In this document: positions 8,637-18,204 of the stretch, in pieces
Position numbering within the stretch: position 1 is the first letter of the stretch
Layout: the number at the start of each line of letters is the position of its first letter
Assembly (NCBI RefSeq): GCF_028767185.1
Contig: NZ_JARACK010000003.1
Location: 1-64,000, forward strand
Reading direction: 5' to 3'
Origin: Mangrovimonas aestuarii
GTDB taxonomy: Bacteria; Bacteroidota; Bacteroidia; Flavobacteriales; Flavobacteriaceae
Length of the DNA stretch: 64,000 bases
Notes under the pieces: generated by a model
Told to the model about the DNA's origin: nothing
The model's input: only the letters and a program-made list of their open reading frames with translations
The model's database searches: none
Program-made: the position numbers and the translations under genes

Positions 8637-9938
8637 TTACGATTCTGTTTCATTAATATCCTCAGTAGAAAAATCCTTATTCTTTTTATCCTCTACCTTA
8701 TCGCCAGTTTTCAATGTTTTGGATACAGTGTTATATGGCCCTATTATCACCTCTTCACCTTCGCTTAGCCCAGAAACCACCTCTATATTACTATCGTCTT
8801 GAATACCTGTTTTTACCACGCGCAATTTTGCCTCATCACCTTTCTTAATAAAAACACATTCAAACTTCTCTTCTTCTCCATTATTATCCGTTTTCGGCAT
8901 TTCTGTTTTTTTAGCTGATGTTGTATCTGTTTTTATAACAATGGCACTAATAGGTACCCCAACTGTTTTGTTTCGCTTGTCTGTTATAATATCAACCGTT
9001 GCGGTCATTCCCGGTCTAAATGGTGAATAGGCATCTGGCTTACCTTCCAAAAGGTTTTTATATGATTCTTCAAGAATACGAACCTTAACCTTAAAGTTGG
9101 TTACTTGGTCTGCTGTAAGTGCTTCGTCAGCTGAATTTGCGATTTCTGTTACAAGCCCTTTAAACTCTTTTTTAAGATAAGCGTCCACTTCAACAATAGC
9201 CGTATCTCCAATGTTAACCTTAACAATATCATTTTCGTTAACATCAACTTCAACTTCCATATTGTTCAAATTTGCAACTCTCATAATTTCAGTCCCAGCC
9301 ATTTGTTGAGTTCCTACAACACGCTCCCCTAATTCCACATCCAATTTGGAGATAGTTCCGCTCATCGGTGCATAAATAGTTGTTCTATCTAAATTATCTT
9401 TGGCCTCAGTAACAGTAGCATTTGCACTCTGTATATTGTAATAGGCTGATTGACGGTTGGCCTCTGCTATTTCGTAAGCCGAAATGATTTTATCCCAATC
9501 TGCCTTTGAAATAATCCCCTTTTCGAACAACTGCTGATTTCTTTTATAATTGGCTTTGGCTTCCTTAAGCGATGCCTCTGCTTGATTTAATCCTGCTCTG
9601 GAGTTTTGCAAAGTGGCCTGAGAACGCTGAAGGTTTGACTGATAAATATCTGGGTTGATTCTAACCAACAAATCACCCCTCTTTACCTGTTGCCCCTCCA
9701 TTACGGGTAACTCAATAATTTCACCAGATACCTCGCTGGACAACTTAACCTCTACCTCTGGTTGGATTTTTCCAGTTGCAGAAACAGTTTCAATGATATC
9801 GATGGCCTCGATAACTTTGGTGTCAACCACTTTAAAGTTCCCCTGTTTTCCAAACCAACCTGCTTTTTTCCCTACTACTAGTAGTGTTAATAACGCAACA
9901 ATGGTAATGATAATAATGGTTAGTGTTTTTCTGCTCAT
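8637..9938 (-). CDS. Efflux periplasmic adaptor (HlyD/MacA-like)
   Basis: The 433-residue protein has one N-terminal membrane anchor (about 5-24), a split biotinyl-lipoyl barrel (VKLSSEVSGEIIELPVMEGQ), a long helical hairpin rich in Gln, Ala and Asn (about 100-190), the second barrel half (APMSGTISKLDVELGERV), and beta-barrel and membrane-proximal domains. Adaptors of this kind bridge an inner-membrane ABC permease to a TolC-type channel. It lies 5 nt after the TolC gene and 3 nt before tsaB. Residues about 345-360 (KKTEMPKTDNNGEEE) form a charged low-complexity insertion. It is the second adaptor in the cluster, the other being at 11444-12562. Confidence 0.9.
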   Translation of the reverse strand: MSRKTLTIIIITIVALLTLLVVGKKAGWFGKQGNFKVVDTKVIEAIDIIETVSATGKIQPEVEVKLSSEVSGEIIELPVMEGQQVKRGDLLVRINPDIYQSNLQRSQATLQNSRAGLNQAEASLKEAKANYKRNQQLFEKGIISKADWDKIISAYEIAEANRQSAYYNIQSANATVTEAKDNLDRTTIYAPMSGTISKLDVELGERVVGTQQMAGTEIMRVANLNNMEVEVDVNENDIVKVNIGDTAIVEVDAYLKKEFKGLVTEIANSADEALTADQVTNFKVKVRILEESYKNLLEGKPDAYSPFRPGMTATVDIITDKRNKTVGVPISAIVIKTDTTSAKKTEMPKTDNNGEEEKFECVFIKKGDEAKLRVVKTGIQDDSNIEVVSGLSEGEEVIIGPYNTVSKTLKTGDKVEDKKNKDFSTEDINETES

Positions 9939-9943
9939 ATTGG

Positions 9944-11374
9944 CTAATAAATATCGGTTATTGGAATTCCAAAATAATATTCCAATACTTTCAGTTTAAA
10001 TATATAATCGTATTTGGTTCTTACTACTTCCGATTGTGCTACCTCCAGTTGATTTTGGGACTGACTGTAATCAAATGAATTCAGTAATCCAACATTATAC
10101 CTTTCTTGCGAATAATTAAACGCTTGCTCTCTGGCTGCCAATGTTTTCTGAGCTGCCTCATAAGCTTTAGAAGCTCCTTTACAGTCGTTATAAGCCTGGT
10201 ACACTGTTGACTCTAAATCCAATTTTGATTGCTCCAGCTGATATTTAAATCGCTCCAAATTTACTTTATTTCTTTTTATGTTATTACGAAAAGAAAGCCC
10301 ATTAAATATAGGGACACTTAACTGAAGCCCAAAATTATGCCCGTCGTTTAAACTAAACTGGTCAAACACATTTGCTGGACCATCAATGATTCCAGAATAG
10401 TTTGGAGCTACCACGACCTCACCGGTTCCTTGAACCACCCCAATTTGGGACAAAGGGTTATTGGCATCGATTTCATACCCAACAATTCTGTCACTATAAG
10501 ATGCTCTTGTTGAATAATTATAAAAACCTCTCAATGTAGGCCATAAAGTTCCTCTAGCAATTTGCAGGTCGCGTTCTGCTATTTCCGTATTTGTTTCTGC
10601 AATTTTAATATCATAACGGGTATCCTTGGCTTTTTCAATAATAGCCTCAGGCCCTTTTTGTAAAACATCGCTTAAAGGCACATCGTAATCAGCATCAACA
10701 ATATCAAATGTTTGGTAATCTTCAAGGAGCAGCAGCTGAGCTAAATTTACTCTTGATATTATTACAGCATTTTCAGCATTTACAAGCTGCAGTTCTTGAG
10801 TGGCTATTGTAGCCTGTATTTCCAAAATATCACCTTTTGGCAAAGCTCCTGCATTTACAAGCTCTTGCGTTCTATTAAGCTCTTGTAAACTTATATTATT
10901 TTGTGTTTGCAGCACCTTTAACTGCTCTTTATTAAAGAGAATTTGTAAAAAAGCATTGGCTACCATAATGGAAATATCATCTTTCATATTGTCCAGCTGA
11001 TATTGACTAGCCAATATAGAAAGATTCTCTCTATGTAAACGATTAAGATTTTGTAAGCCTTTGAAAATATCTACTCCAGAAGTAAGACCGACAGATGTAA
11101 ATTGAGTAGTTTGATTCTCTAAAAGACCGGTAGTAATATTTTGGTTTAAACCAATGTTCCATGAATGCGATCCTGAACCATTGAGTGTTGGGAAAAAATT
11201 TCCTATTGCATCCTTTTTATTGATTTCGGCTTGTTTAACATCCAATTCGCTTTGCTTAATGGATATGTTGTTTTCCAAGGCATAATCCACACATTCCTGA
11301 AGGGTCCATTTTTTAGTTTGTCCAAATGAGGAAAAACCTATTAATGCACAAATGATGATGGTTAGTTTTCTCAT
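9944..11374 (-). CDS. TolC-family outer-membrane efflux protein
   Basis: The 476-residue protein has a signal peptide (MRKLTIIICALIGFSSFGQ), then KWTLQECVDYALENN, the typical start of the mature TolC/OEP fold, and two OEP repeats of long helices (about 120-215 and 340-465). These proteins form trimeric channels across the outer membrane and periplasm. It sits between two adaptor genes in the exporter operon, 69 nt after the upstream adaptor and 5 nt before the downstream one. It should therefore be the exit duct for the ABC permease pair encoded here. The substrate cannot be read from the sequence. Confidence 0.92.
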   Translation of the reverse strand: MRKLTIIICALIGFSSFGQTKKWTLQECVDYALENNISIKQSELDVKQAEINKKDAIGNFFPTLNGSGSHSWNIGLNQNITTGLLENQTTQFTSVGLTSGVDIFKGLQNLNRLHRENLSILASQYQLDNMKDDISIMVANAFLQILFNKEQLKVLQTQNNISLQELNRTQELVNAGALPKGDILEIQATIATQELQLVNAENAVIISRVNLAQLLLLEDYQTFDIVDADYDVPLSDVLQKGPEAIIEKAKDTRYDIKIAETNTEIAERDLQIARGTLWPTLRGFYNYSTRASYSDRIVGYEIDANNPLSQIGVVQGTGEVVVAPNYSGIIDGPANVFDQFSLNDGHNFGLQLSVPIFNGLSFRNNIKRNKVNLERFKYQLEQSKLDLESTVYQAYNDCKGASKAYEAAQKTLAAREQAFNYSQERYNVGLLNSFDYSQSQNQLEVAQSEVVRTKYDYIFKLKVLEYYFGIPITDIY

Positions 11375-11443
11375 AATGTAAGATATGTCGATGACTTTGT
11401 AAAAGTGTTACAAATCTACTTAGTTAAGGTAAAATATTACTTA

Positions 11444-12562
11444 TTAATTGGAAGCAGTTTCTTTTTTAATAGGTTCGGTTTCGTTCCAAACTTTAATCTT
11501 ATCTTCTTTGTTTATTCCGTCCAGAATTTCAACGTTGATGCCATCAGAAAGACCAATTTTCACATCTTTACGTTCAAACTGCTGATCTCCTGTTTCAATC
11601 TCTACATATGGCTCTTCAGTTTCTCTGTCAAATTGTAATAAAGCTTCTTTTATAGCAAGAACGTCTTTCTTTTCTTCTAATGTAATAGAAGCGTTAGCGC
11701 TATATCCTGCTCTGATAAAATATTTGTCATCTAAATAAACATCTCCCTCTATTTTAAACTGTACTGCACCTTGTTCCTCATTACCTTTTGGAGCAACAAA
11801 CTTTAATTTGGCATCAAAATCCTTATCTTGAATTGCACCCAAACTCACGATTAAAGGCATTCCAATTTCGAGTTTCCCTACTTCTGATTCGTCTACTTTC
11901 CCTTCAAAAATCATCTTAGACAAATCAGCTATTGTTGCAATACTAGTTCCTTCGTTGAAGTTATTACTTTCTATAACCTGGTCGCCTTCCTTCACAGGGA
12001 TTTCCAAGATGGTTCCACTTACAGTTGCACGGATATTTGTATTCGCCATAGAAGATCCTCCTGCCGATCCCAATTTGATAATTTGGTAATCGTTTTTAGC
12101 ATTTGCTAAATCTTGCTTAGCTTGATTATAGCGTAGTGAAACATTGTCGAAGTCTTGTTTGGAAATAACTCCCTTCTCAAAAAGTGCTTTATTTCTACTG
12201 TATTCAATCTCGGCATTGTTTAACACAATCTGAGAGTTTTTAACCCGACCATTAGCACTGTTTAATGATTGCTCGTTGGGAACCACCTTTACTTTTGCAA
12301 TAAGATCACCTGCTTTGATTTTATCACCTTCTTCTACATGTATAGACTGAATAATTCCTGAAATTTGAGGCTTAATTTCTACTTCGTCCTCTGGAATTAC
12401 TTTCCCTGTTGCTACAGCCTTTTCCTCAATATCTGTATTAAAGGCTTGTTCGGTTTTATAGATAATTGGTGACTTACTATTAGATTGAATCAGGTTAAAA
12501 CCTGAAAACCCCAATAGAGCCAAAAACACTATTAAAATTATGATTTTAAAAATCTTTTTCAT
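11444..12562 (-). CDS. Efflux periplasmic adaptor (MacA-like)
   Basis: The 372-residue protein has an N-terminal membrane anchor (about 5-24), barrel halves at VEIKPQISGIIQSIHVEEGD and RATVSGTILEIPVKEGDQV, a short helical hairpin (about 95-165), and a beta-barrel domain. It lacks the extra C-terminal tail of the second adaptor at 8637-9938. The gene follows the permease gene by 27 nt and precedes TolC by 69 nt. It belongs to the same exporter operon and probably contacts the MacB-like permeases. Confidence 0.9.
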   Translation of the reverse strand: MKKIFKIIILIVFLALLGFSGFNLIQSNSKSPIIYKTEQAFNTDIEEKAVATGKVIPEDEVEIKPQISGIIQSIHVEEGDKIKAGDLIAKVKVVPNEQSLNSANGRVKNSQIVLNNAEIEYSRNKALFEKGVISKQDFDNVSLRYNQAKQDLANAKNDYQIIKLGSAGGSSMANTNIRATVSGTILEIPVKEGDQVIESNNFNEGTSIATIADLSKMIFEGKVDESEVGKLEIGMPLIVSLGAIQDKDFDAKLKFVAPKGNEEQGAVQFKIEGDVYLDDKYFIRAGYSANASITLEEKKDVLAIKEALLQFDRETEEPYVEIETGDQQFERKDVKIGLSDGINVEILDGINKEDKIKVWNETEPIKKETASN

Positions 12563-12589
12563 TTTCTGATTGATCTATTTAATTAATGG

Positions 12590-13855
12590 TTATTCTTCCC
12601 TTAAAGCATCTATGGGCTTTACACTCACTGCTCTTTGTGCTGGAATCAAGCCTATAAGCGTTCCCAAAAGTACAATTGCCAATAAAGCACCTACTACAGC
12701 CATTATATCTACAGAAGCATTTACAATGGGGGCGTCATCATTTCCTTCAATGGCTTTATTAACCCCCCAAAGTACTAACGACCCAAAAATAAAACCTAGT
12801 AATCCAGCAATAAAAGTTAGCACAATGGACTCTAACATAATCTGCCCTCTAACTTCACCAGGAGTTGCTCCCAGAGCTCTTCTAACCCCTATTTCCTTAG
12901 TACGCTCCTTCACTGTAATTAGCAATACATTCCCAATTGCTATAACCCCTGCAATAAGAGTTGCTATTCCAACGATATAAGTAATGAGTTTCATCCCACT
13001 TAAAAACCCATTAACCTTAGCTACTTGCTTACCTAGATTAAAACTCCCAAAAGCCTGTGTGTCATCGGGATGCACATTATGGGTTTGTTTTAAAACAGCT
13101 TTTATGTTTTTCTCAACATCAACTATATTCCTATTGGCATAGGCGGTAATCACCATCCATGAAATCCTATTGCCTTGATTAAATACAGTTTGAAAAGTTG
13201 TAAAGGGCATATAAATGGAATCGTCTCCTTCAAACCCTTGCTGACTGGGCTTGTAAACACCTATCACTTTGAAATAAATGCCATTGATTCTCACATAATC
13301 TCCTACAGCCTCTTCACCTTTATTATAGAATTGTTTGTAGATATCTTCACCAATAACACATACTTTACGTTGATACTTTATATCTTCTTCATTGATAAAT
13401 CGGCCACCATCAAATATTTTCTTTTTAGAAACCTTATCAATTGTAGGATAGTCCCCAAATACTCTAAAAGCTCCAGATTTAGATCCTCTTAGAAATTGTC
13501 CAGGTGGCGATCCCCACTGTCCGGTGACATTTCTTGGGGCAATTAATTCGATATCCTTTACTTTCGCCTTAAGCAACTCTACATCTTCTAGTGTTAATTG
13601 CATATTGCGCCCCCGCTCGAAACCTTTATGAGGAATACTGGTGCGTTGTCCCCAAAGAAACATGGTGTTTGTTGCAAAGTCGTTAAACTGACTTTTAAAT
13701 CCATTATCCAGCCCTTTAGCTAACCCTAATAGTATAATAAACAAAAAGACACCCCACAATACGCCAATAACTGTAATCACAGTACGGATTTTGTTCTTTC
13801 GGATAGCTCCGTAAATCTCTTGCCAAGTATCTCTTTGGAATATAAATCGCATCAT
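12590..13855 (-). CDS. MacB-like ABC permease, second copy
   Basis: The 421-residue protein has the MacB/FtsX layout: one N-terminal membrane helix (about 22-45), a large periplasmic domain (about 50-290), and three C-terminal helices with the motif VKERTKEIGVRRALGATP (about 315-332). It has no ATPase domain of its own, so it must use the separate ATPase at 15084-15785. It is a paralogue of the next permease (13862-15091), 6 nt away, so the pair probably forms a heterodimer. MacB-type systems act as mechanotransmitters that push substrates from the periplasm through TolC. Confidence 0.92.
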   Translation of the reverse strand: MMRFIFQRDTWQEIYGAIRKNKIRTVITVIGVLWGVFLFIILLGLAKGLDNGFKSQFNDFATNTMFLWGQRTSIPHKGFERGRNMQLTLEDVELLKAKVKDIELIAPRNVTGQWGSPPGQFLRGSKSGAFRVFGDYPTIDKVSKKKIFDGGRFINEEDIKYQRKVCVIGEDIYKQFYNKGEEAVGDYVRINGIYFKVIGVYKPSQQGFEGDDSIYMPFTTFQTVFNQGNRISWMVITAYANRNIVDVEKNIKAVLKQTHNVHPDDTQAFGSFNLGKQVAKVNGFLSGMKLITYIVGIATLIAGVIAIGNVLLITVKERTKEIGVRRALGATPGEVRGQIMLESIVLTFIAGLLGFIFGSLVLWGVNKAIEGNDDAPIVNASVDIMAVVGALLAIVLLGTLIGLIPAQRAVSVKPIDALREE

Positions 13856-13861
13856 ATTTTT

Positions 13862-15091
13862 CTAATCGTCCCTCAAAGCTATAATCGGTTTAATCTTTGC
13901 CGCACGCTTTGCTGGAATATAACCTGCCAAAGCCCCAAAAAACACCAATGTTAATGTTGCTCCCAAAATAATAGATGTATCTACCGAAGGGTTAAGAATA
14001 AAATAATCTTCCAATTTATTCCCTATAGTTTTAAGAGTGAGTATACCTACAATTAATCCTATATAACCAGCTATGGCGGTAATTAAAATAGATTCTTGAA
14101 GAATCATACCTACGATAGACTTAGGTGATGCTCCTAAAGCTTTTCTTATTCCGAGCTCTTTTGTCCGCTCTTTTACAGTAAATGCCATGATATTACTAAT
14201 ACCAACCACACCCGAAATGAGTGTGCCAATACCAATAATAAAAATCACCATATATATCCCTCCTAAAATGACCATAGTTTCCTTAACATCTTCAGAAAAA
14301 CTATGAACCCTCACCGCACTTTGATCGTCTGGTGCTACATGATATTTAGTTTTCAGATCCTTTTCCAACAGTTCCGCAAATGCAATTGACTCATCTATAC
14401 TCATCATAATATTATAGGACACATTAATTTGGTCGATATAATCATTATTACCAAATAGCAATTGAACAGTGGTATAGGGCATGTAAACTATACGCTCTTC
14501 ATTATCACCACCATCATCCTGAAATACTCCTACTATTTTGTAGGCAATACCATCTGCTTCCAAATATTTATTTAACGCAGACTCGTTTTTAAATAAATCC
14601 TTTTCAACCAAACGACCAATAACAACATTTTTCTCACGTTTATTGATATCTGATTCATTTAAGTAACGGCCTTTCATCATAATGGTTTTCTCCAAGTACT
14701 GATGATCAGGATTTACAGCTCTCACGGAATATGAGCCCGATTCCCGTTTATATCGTGCATTTATGTTTCTGTAGATTCGAGGAGTTACATACTCAACCTT
14801 TCCCAAATAATTACTCTTGATGAATTCTAAATCTTCATTTTTAAATTGAATCTGTCTATTCTGTTGAAAACCTTTGTAAGGCTTTGAGGTTCGCCCTGCT
14901 CGAATAAAAATCACATTTTGGGCATCGTCTACAAATGAGGTAAGAAAACTATTAAAAAGCCCATTTCCCATACCCAAGAGCACTGTAAAAATAAGTATCC
15001 CCAAAGCCACAGTAAATCCCGAAAGAAAAGTGCGGAGCTTGTTCTTTCCCATTGCCTCGAAAATCTCACGCCAACGGTCTCTATTAAACAT
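13862..15091 (-). CDS. MacB-like ABC permease, first copy
   Basis: At 409 residues it has the same layout as its neighbour: an N-terminal helix (about 20-45), a periplasmic MacB core domain, and C-terminal helices with [18 protein letters not shown]. Its start overlaps the end of the ATPase gene by 8 bp, indicating translational coupling. The conserved [19 protein letters not shown] segment parallels IPHKGFERGRNMQLTLED in the neighbour. This supports an old tandem duplication and a heterodimeric permease. Confidence 0.92.
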   Translation of the reverse strand: MFNRDRWREIFEAMGKNKLRTFLSGFTVALGILIFTVLLGMGNGLFNSFLTSFVDDAQNVIFIRAGRTSKPYKGFQQNRQIQFKNEDLEFIKSNYLGKVEYVTPRIYRNINARYKRESGSYSVRAVNPDHQYLEKTIMMKGRYLNESDINKREKNVVIGRLVEKDLFKNESALNKYLEADGIAYKIVGVFQDDGGDNEERIVYMPYTTVQLLFGNNDYIDQINVSYNIMMSIDESIAFAELLEKDLKTKYHVAPDDQSAVRVHSFSEDVKETMVILGGIYMVIFIIGIGTLISGVVGISNIMAFTVKERTKELGIRKALGASPKSIVGMILQESILITAIAGYIGLIVGILTLKTIGNKLEDYFILNPSVDTSIILGATLTLVFFGALAGYIPAKRAAKIKPIIALRDD

Positions 15092-15785
15092 ACTTCGCCG
15101 CTCTTACTTGTTCTATCTTTTCATCTTGAACAATAACACCATCTTTTAAATGCACAATACGCTTGCACATATGAGCAATATCTTCTTCATGTGTCACGAC
15201 AAGAATCGTTTTTCCTTCATCGTTTATAGATTGAATAATATCCATTACCTCATATGAGGTTTTACTATCAAGTGCTCCTGTTGGCTCATCTGCAAGAAGC
15301 ACTTTAGGTTCTGCAGCCAATGCTCTAGCTATTGCAACCCTTTGTTTTTGACCTCCAGACAATTCACTTGGAAGATGTGTTGCCCAAGGCTTTAACCCTA
15401 CTTTATCAAGATACTTTAATGCTATTTCTTCACGCTCTTTTCTTTTTTTACGCTGGTAATATAGCGGCAGAGCAACATTTTCAACAGCACTTTTATAATT
15501 GATTAAATTGAAAGATTGAAACACAAAACCAAGGAACTTATTCCTGTATTTCGCAGCTTTGGTTTCGTTAAGGTTTTTTATGGGAACACCATCTAAATTA
15601 TACTCACCAGAATCGGCTTCGTCGAGCATACCCAAAATATTGAGCAAGGTAGATTTACCTGACCCTGAAGAGCCCATAATGGCTACCAACTCTCCTTCTT
15701 CAACTGAAAAATTGATGCCTTTTAAAACATGAAGAGCACTGTTACCTACCTGATAGGATTTATGTAAGTCTTTAATCTGTATCAT
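15084..15785 (-). CDS. ABC transporter ATP-binding protein (MacB/LolD type)
   Basis: The 233-residue ATPase shows Walker [10 protein letters not shown] (38-46), the Q-loop FQSFN (about 89-93), the signature LSGGQKQR (142-149), Walker B VLLADEP (162-168), and the switch His in VTHE (H199). The length and motifs fit the stand-alone ATPases that drive MacB- or Lol-type permeases. It is the first gene of the exporter run and overlaps the first permease by 8 bp. The 144 nt upstream must contain the promoter, but I see no close TAnnTTTG match there. Confidence 0.95.
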   Translation of the reverse strand: MIQIKDLHKSYQVGNSALHVLKGINFSVEEGELVAIMGSSGSGKSTLLNILGMLDEADSGEYNLDGVPIKNLNETKAAKYRNKFLGFVFQSFNLINYKSAVENVALPLYYQRKKRKEREEIALKYLDKVGLKPWATHLPSELSGGQKQRVAIARALAAEPKVLLADEPTGALDSKTSYEVMDIIQSINDEGKTILVVTHEEDIAHMCKRIVHLKDGVIVQDEKIEQVRAAKYV

Positions 15786-15929
15786 GAGCAGTAGTTAGTT
15801 CCAACAAGTTTACGCAAAATCACACGGGATCTATACTAACAAACTGTTAAGAATAATATTCTTGCTGACACTATTAAGACTGTAGTAATCAGAAATTGTT
15901 ACATACAAAGAAGGAAAAACAAAAAGAAT

Positions 15930-16151
15930 TTAGGACTTACTTCTAAAATACTTATAATAAACTATGTAACCAATACCTGCAACAAGTATGTATGGAATGG
16001 CCATTAGGTATACAATGCCATTGTTTATACCCTCGGCAGCACTCTGATCCTGATCACTTTCTAAAACAGCTCTACACATAGCACATTGGGCTTCTGCTGG
16101 CACAATAACCAACAGCAATAGAACAACTACAAATGATAAAGTCTGTTTCAT
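15930..16151 (-). CDS. Small CxxC membrane protein of the oxidase-assembly cluster
   Basis: I place the start at ATG 16151 (73 residues, MKQTLSFVVVLLLLVIVPAEAQ). The longer open frame to 16217 would overlap the upstream DUF420 gene by 60 bases and bury the signal peptide. The mature part begins at once with QCAMCRAVLE, a CxxC pair, followed by an acidic loop and one membrane helix (about 46-64) with a basic tail. It begins 5 nt after the DUF420 stop, in one operon with SCO. A periplasmic CxxC next to a copper chaperone suggests metal or thiol transfer to the oxidase, but that is inference. I do not recognise a named family. Confidence 0.75.
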   Translation of the reverse strand: MKQTLSFVVVLLLLVIVPAEAQCAMCRAVLESDQDQSAAEGINNGIVYLMAIPYILVAGIGYIVYYKYFRSKS

Positions 16152-16156
16152 AAAAA

Positions 16157-16693
16157 TTAGTAGTAGGGAGAAATCATAATATAAACAATTACGCCTGTAA
16201 CTGCCACATAAAGCCATAAGGGGAAAGTAATTTTAGCAATTTTACGATGGCGCTCAACGTCATTAGTAATCCCTCTCACATACGTAATCAATACAAAAGG
16301 AATTACTGCAACCGACATAATTATGTGCGTAACGAGAATAAAATAGTACATATATTTAATAGCTCCTTCTCCTCCATAAGGAGTTGAATCACTTGTCATA
16401 TGATAAGCTACATACATTACAAGAAAACTAACAGAAAGAGCTATAGCTGTCTTAACCAGTCTCTCGTGTAATTTAATTTTTTTGTTTTGTACTGCAATAA
16501 ATGCCAAAATAAGAACAAAGGCAGTTAATGCATTTACAGACGCATAAATTGGCGGTAAAAACTTTAAAGGTTCAACATTTGGGATTTTAATCCCAAATAA
16601 AGCTGCAACAGCCACAGGAACAGCAATAGATAAGCCTGTAATCCATTTATTGTACTTTTTCTGATCTGTAATAATATCTTGTGGCTTATTCAT
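16157..16693 (-). CDS. DUF420 membrane protein
   Basis: The 178-residue protein has four or five membrane helices (about 17-35, 47-65, 80-97, 110-135, 152-172) and conserved histidines in HERLVKTAIALS and THIIMSVAV. It matches the DUF420 family, which commonly lies beside SCO and oxidase genes in Bacteroidota. The biochemical function is not established, though a role in oxidase biogenesis fits the context. Its start overlaps the end of the SCO gene by 8 bp and the CxxC mini-protein follows. Confidence 0.85.
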   Translation of the reverse strand: MNKPQDIITDQKKYNKWITGLSIAVPVAVAALFGIKIPNVEPLKFLPPIYASVNALTAFVLILAFIAVQNKKIKLHERLVKTAIALSVSFLVMYVAYHMTSDSTPYGGEGAIKYMYYFILVTHIIMSVAVIPFVLITYVRGITNDVERHRKIAKITFPLWLYVAVTGVIVYIMISPYY

Positions 16694-17429
16694 TTAATAG
16701 CTTTTTAATATCTTCTTTCAATAAACTAATCTCTTCTTTAGCTCCATCCTCATCAAATCGTTCTTTTTCTGAGATAGTTCCTTTGTAATATATCATTGGA
16801 TTTCCATAGGCATCTGTTCTAGAACGAATAAAACCTTCCTTATCAATAAGTGCAAAATTTCCAGAATGCTCAAAACCACCGGCTGCTTCAGGCTCTTCAG
16901 AAGTATAGAGATTAAAACCGGTATTTGCCAACTCATAAATCATATCCTTATCGCCAGTCATTAGATGCCAATTTGGGTTTGTTATACCATATTTTTCGGC
17001 ATACTCATTTAATACCTCTTGGGTATCGTAGTCTGGATTGATGGTGAATGAGGCTATACCAAAGTCTTCAACACCCTTAAATGCGCTTTGAACATCAACT
17101 AAATTGTTGTTCATTTTTGGACAAATAGTTGGGCATGTAGAAAAGAAGAATTCAACCACATACACTTTACCTAAATAATCATTGTTAGTGATGATCTTTC
17201 CATTTTGATCAACAAATTTGAAAGCAGGTACTTTTTTGCGTTCCCCATTAACATTCAAATACACCAGCCTATTATCATGGCTATAATTGTTATCTAACCC
17301 AGAACTCATTCTATCGTTACGGGAAATATCATTGTTCTTTACCCTATCAACTATTTTTGGAATAAAAATGATTCCAAAAATCAAAATAATAAATGCAAAA
17401 CCAATGTAAGTATAGTTACTTTTAGCCAT
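16686..17429 (-). CDS. SCO-family copper chaperone for cytochrome oxidase
   Basis: The 247-residue protein has an N-terminal membrane anchor (about 8-24) and a thioredoxin-like domain with the SCO copper site. The site consists of C99 and C103 in FFFSTCPTICPKM and H188 in GGFEHSGNFALID. SCO/SenC proteins deliver copper to, or reduce, the Cu-A centre of cytochrome oxidase subunit II on the periplasmic side. It overlaps both neighbours by 8 bp in a tight operon, directly downstream of the oxidase subunit genes. Confidence 0.95.
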   Translation of the reverse strand: MAKSNYTYIGFAFIILIFGIIFIPKIVDRVKNNDISRNDRMSSGLDNNYSHDNRLVYLNVNGERKKVPAFKFVDQNGKIITNNDYLGKVYVVEFFFSTCPTICPKMNNNLVDVQSAFKGVEDFGIASFTINPDYDTQEVLNEYAEKYGITNPNWHLMTGDKDMIYELANTGFNLYTSEEPEAAGGFEHSGNFALIDKEGFIRSRTDAYGNPMIYYKGTISEKERFDEDGAKEEISLLKEDIKKLLNE

Positions 17430-18144
17430 TATTGTCTACAGCTTTTAGTTCGTTATCACGTCTTATTGATGAATTGAAGTCCCCTTTTCGCTTTTGCCTA
17501 TATTCAGTAAAAAGAATTCTAATATCTTCACTCATTTTATTTTTTATCTCAGCAACTTCAATACTATTGTAAGATGGCAACCCGAAGACAGGCTTATGTT
17601 TTTCAACTTCATTATCGGTACGGTCATCAATACGTCCTCTTTGGTTTAGTTCTTTATCTACAATAAATATTTCGGAAGTTGACAATTTACCATCCAAAGG
17701 TGTTTTATATTTCAAACTATTAAAAAGCCCTTTAATATTATTCTGTGTCCCAAAAACAAAGTGCCAAAACCTAAGGTCGTCATAAGCGTTTATTTCAGCC
17801 TCTAATGTCTTGGCTGCCTCTTGATAACCTTCTGGCATTACGACAATAATTTGAAAACGCTTAAACCCCTTAAATTTATCGTATACCAGTTCCTTTAAAT
17901 TAGAAGCTGCTATAAAATGATCTTCAGGTTTATTTCCAAAAAAAGCTAAAACGGTAATATGGCCTTGTAAATTGATCTCTTCCTCAGAATCGGAATTAAA
18001 GCCATGAAGTTCCTCTACCTGCCCTCCTACTATGTCAAGTGGTGTATAATTGTGCTTGGCAGGGTATAAAAAAAGGAGAAATGTTACTGGCAGAAAGAAT
18101 AATATTCCCAAAACCACATTTCTTTTTACTTGCTTCATTTTCAT
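17422..18144 (-). CDS. SCO-like membrane protein without cysteines
   Basis: The 240-residue protein has one N-terminal membrane anchor (about 9-27). The following soluble domain resembles a thioredoxin fold: the segment ITVLAFFGNKPEDH sits where SCO has VYVVEFFFSTCPTIC. There is no cysteine in the whole sequence, so it cannot use the SCO copper site. The start may be M1 (18144) or M3 (18138). It is the first gene of the SCO-DUF420-CxxC operon and overlaps SCO by 8 bp. It may be a structural partner of SCO, but the function is unknown. Confidence 0.8.
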   Translation of the reverse strand: MKMKQVKRNVVLGILFFLPVTFLLFLYPAKHNYTPLDIVGGQVEELHGFNSDSEEEINLQGHITVLAFFGNKPEDHFIAASNLKELVYDKFKGFKRFQIIVVMPEGYQEAAKTLEAEINAYDDLRFWHFVFGTQNNIKGLFNSLKYKTPLDGKLSTSEIFIVDKELNQRGRIDDRTDNEVEKHKPVFGLPSYNSIEVAEIKNKMSEDIRILFTEYRQKRKGDFNSSIRRDNELKAVDNNG

Positions 18145-18148
18145 GGTG

Positions 18149-18156
18149 CAAAAATA
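18149..18156 (-). promoter_or_regulatory. Promoter -7 element at the start of the SCO operon
   Basis: On the minus strand TATTTTTG matches TAnnTTTG and ends only 4 nt before the ATG at 18144. It lies directly past the preceding terminator. Transcription from it would start at or next to the ATG. No TTG is found at -33. Confidence 0.45.
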
Positions 18157-18157
18157 A

Positions 18158-18185
18158 AAAAAGACGGTTGAAAAACCGTCTTTTT
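18158..18185 (-). terminator. Intrinsic terminator of the oxidase operon
   Basis: Arms 18158-18169 and 18174-18185 form a 12-bp stem with a 4-nt loop. The minus strand continues into a T-rich stretch. It separates the cyoE-ctaE-ctaF transcript from the SCO operon. Confidence 0.88.
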
Positions 18186-18204
18186 ATTATCTGTTTAACG
18201 CTTT

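Noticed and set aside
16152-16217. Longer N-terminus for the small CxxC protein
   Set aside because: It would overlap DUF420 by 60 bases and place a hydrophilic stretch before a clear signal peptide.
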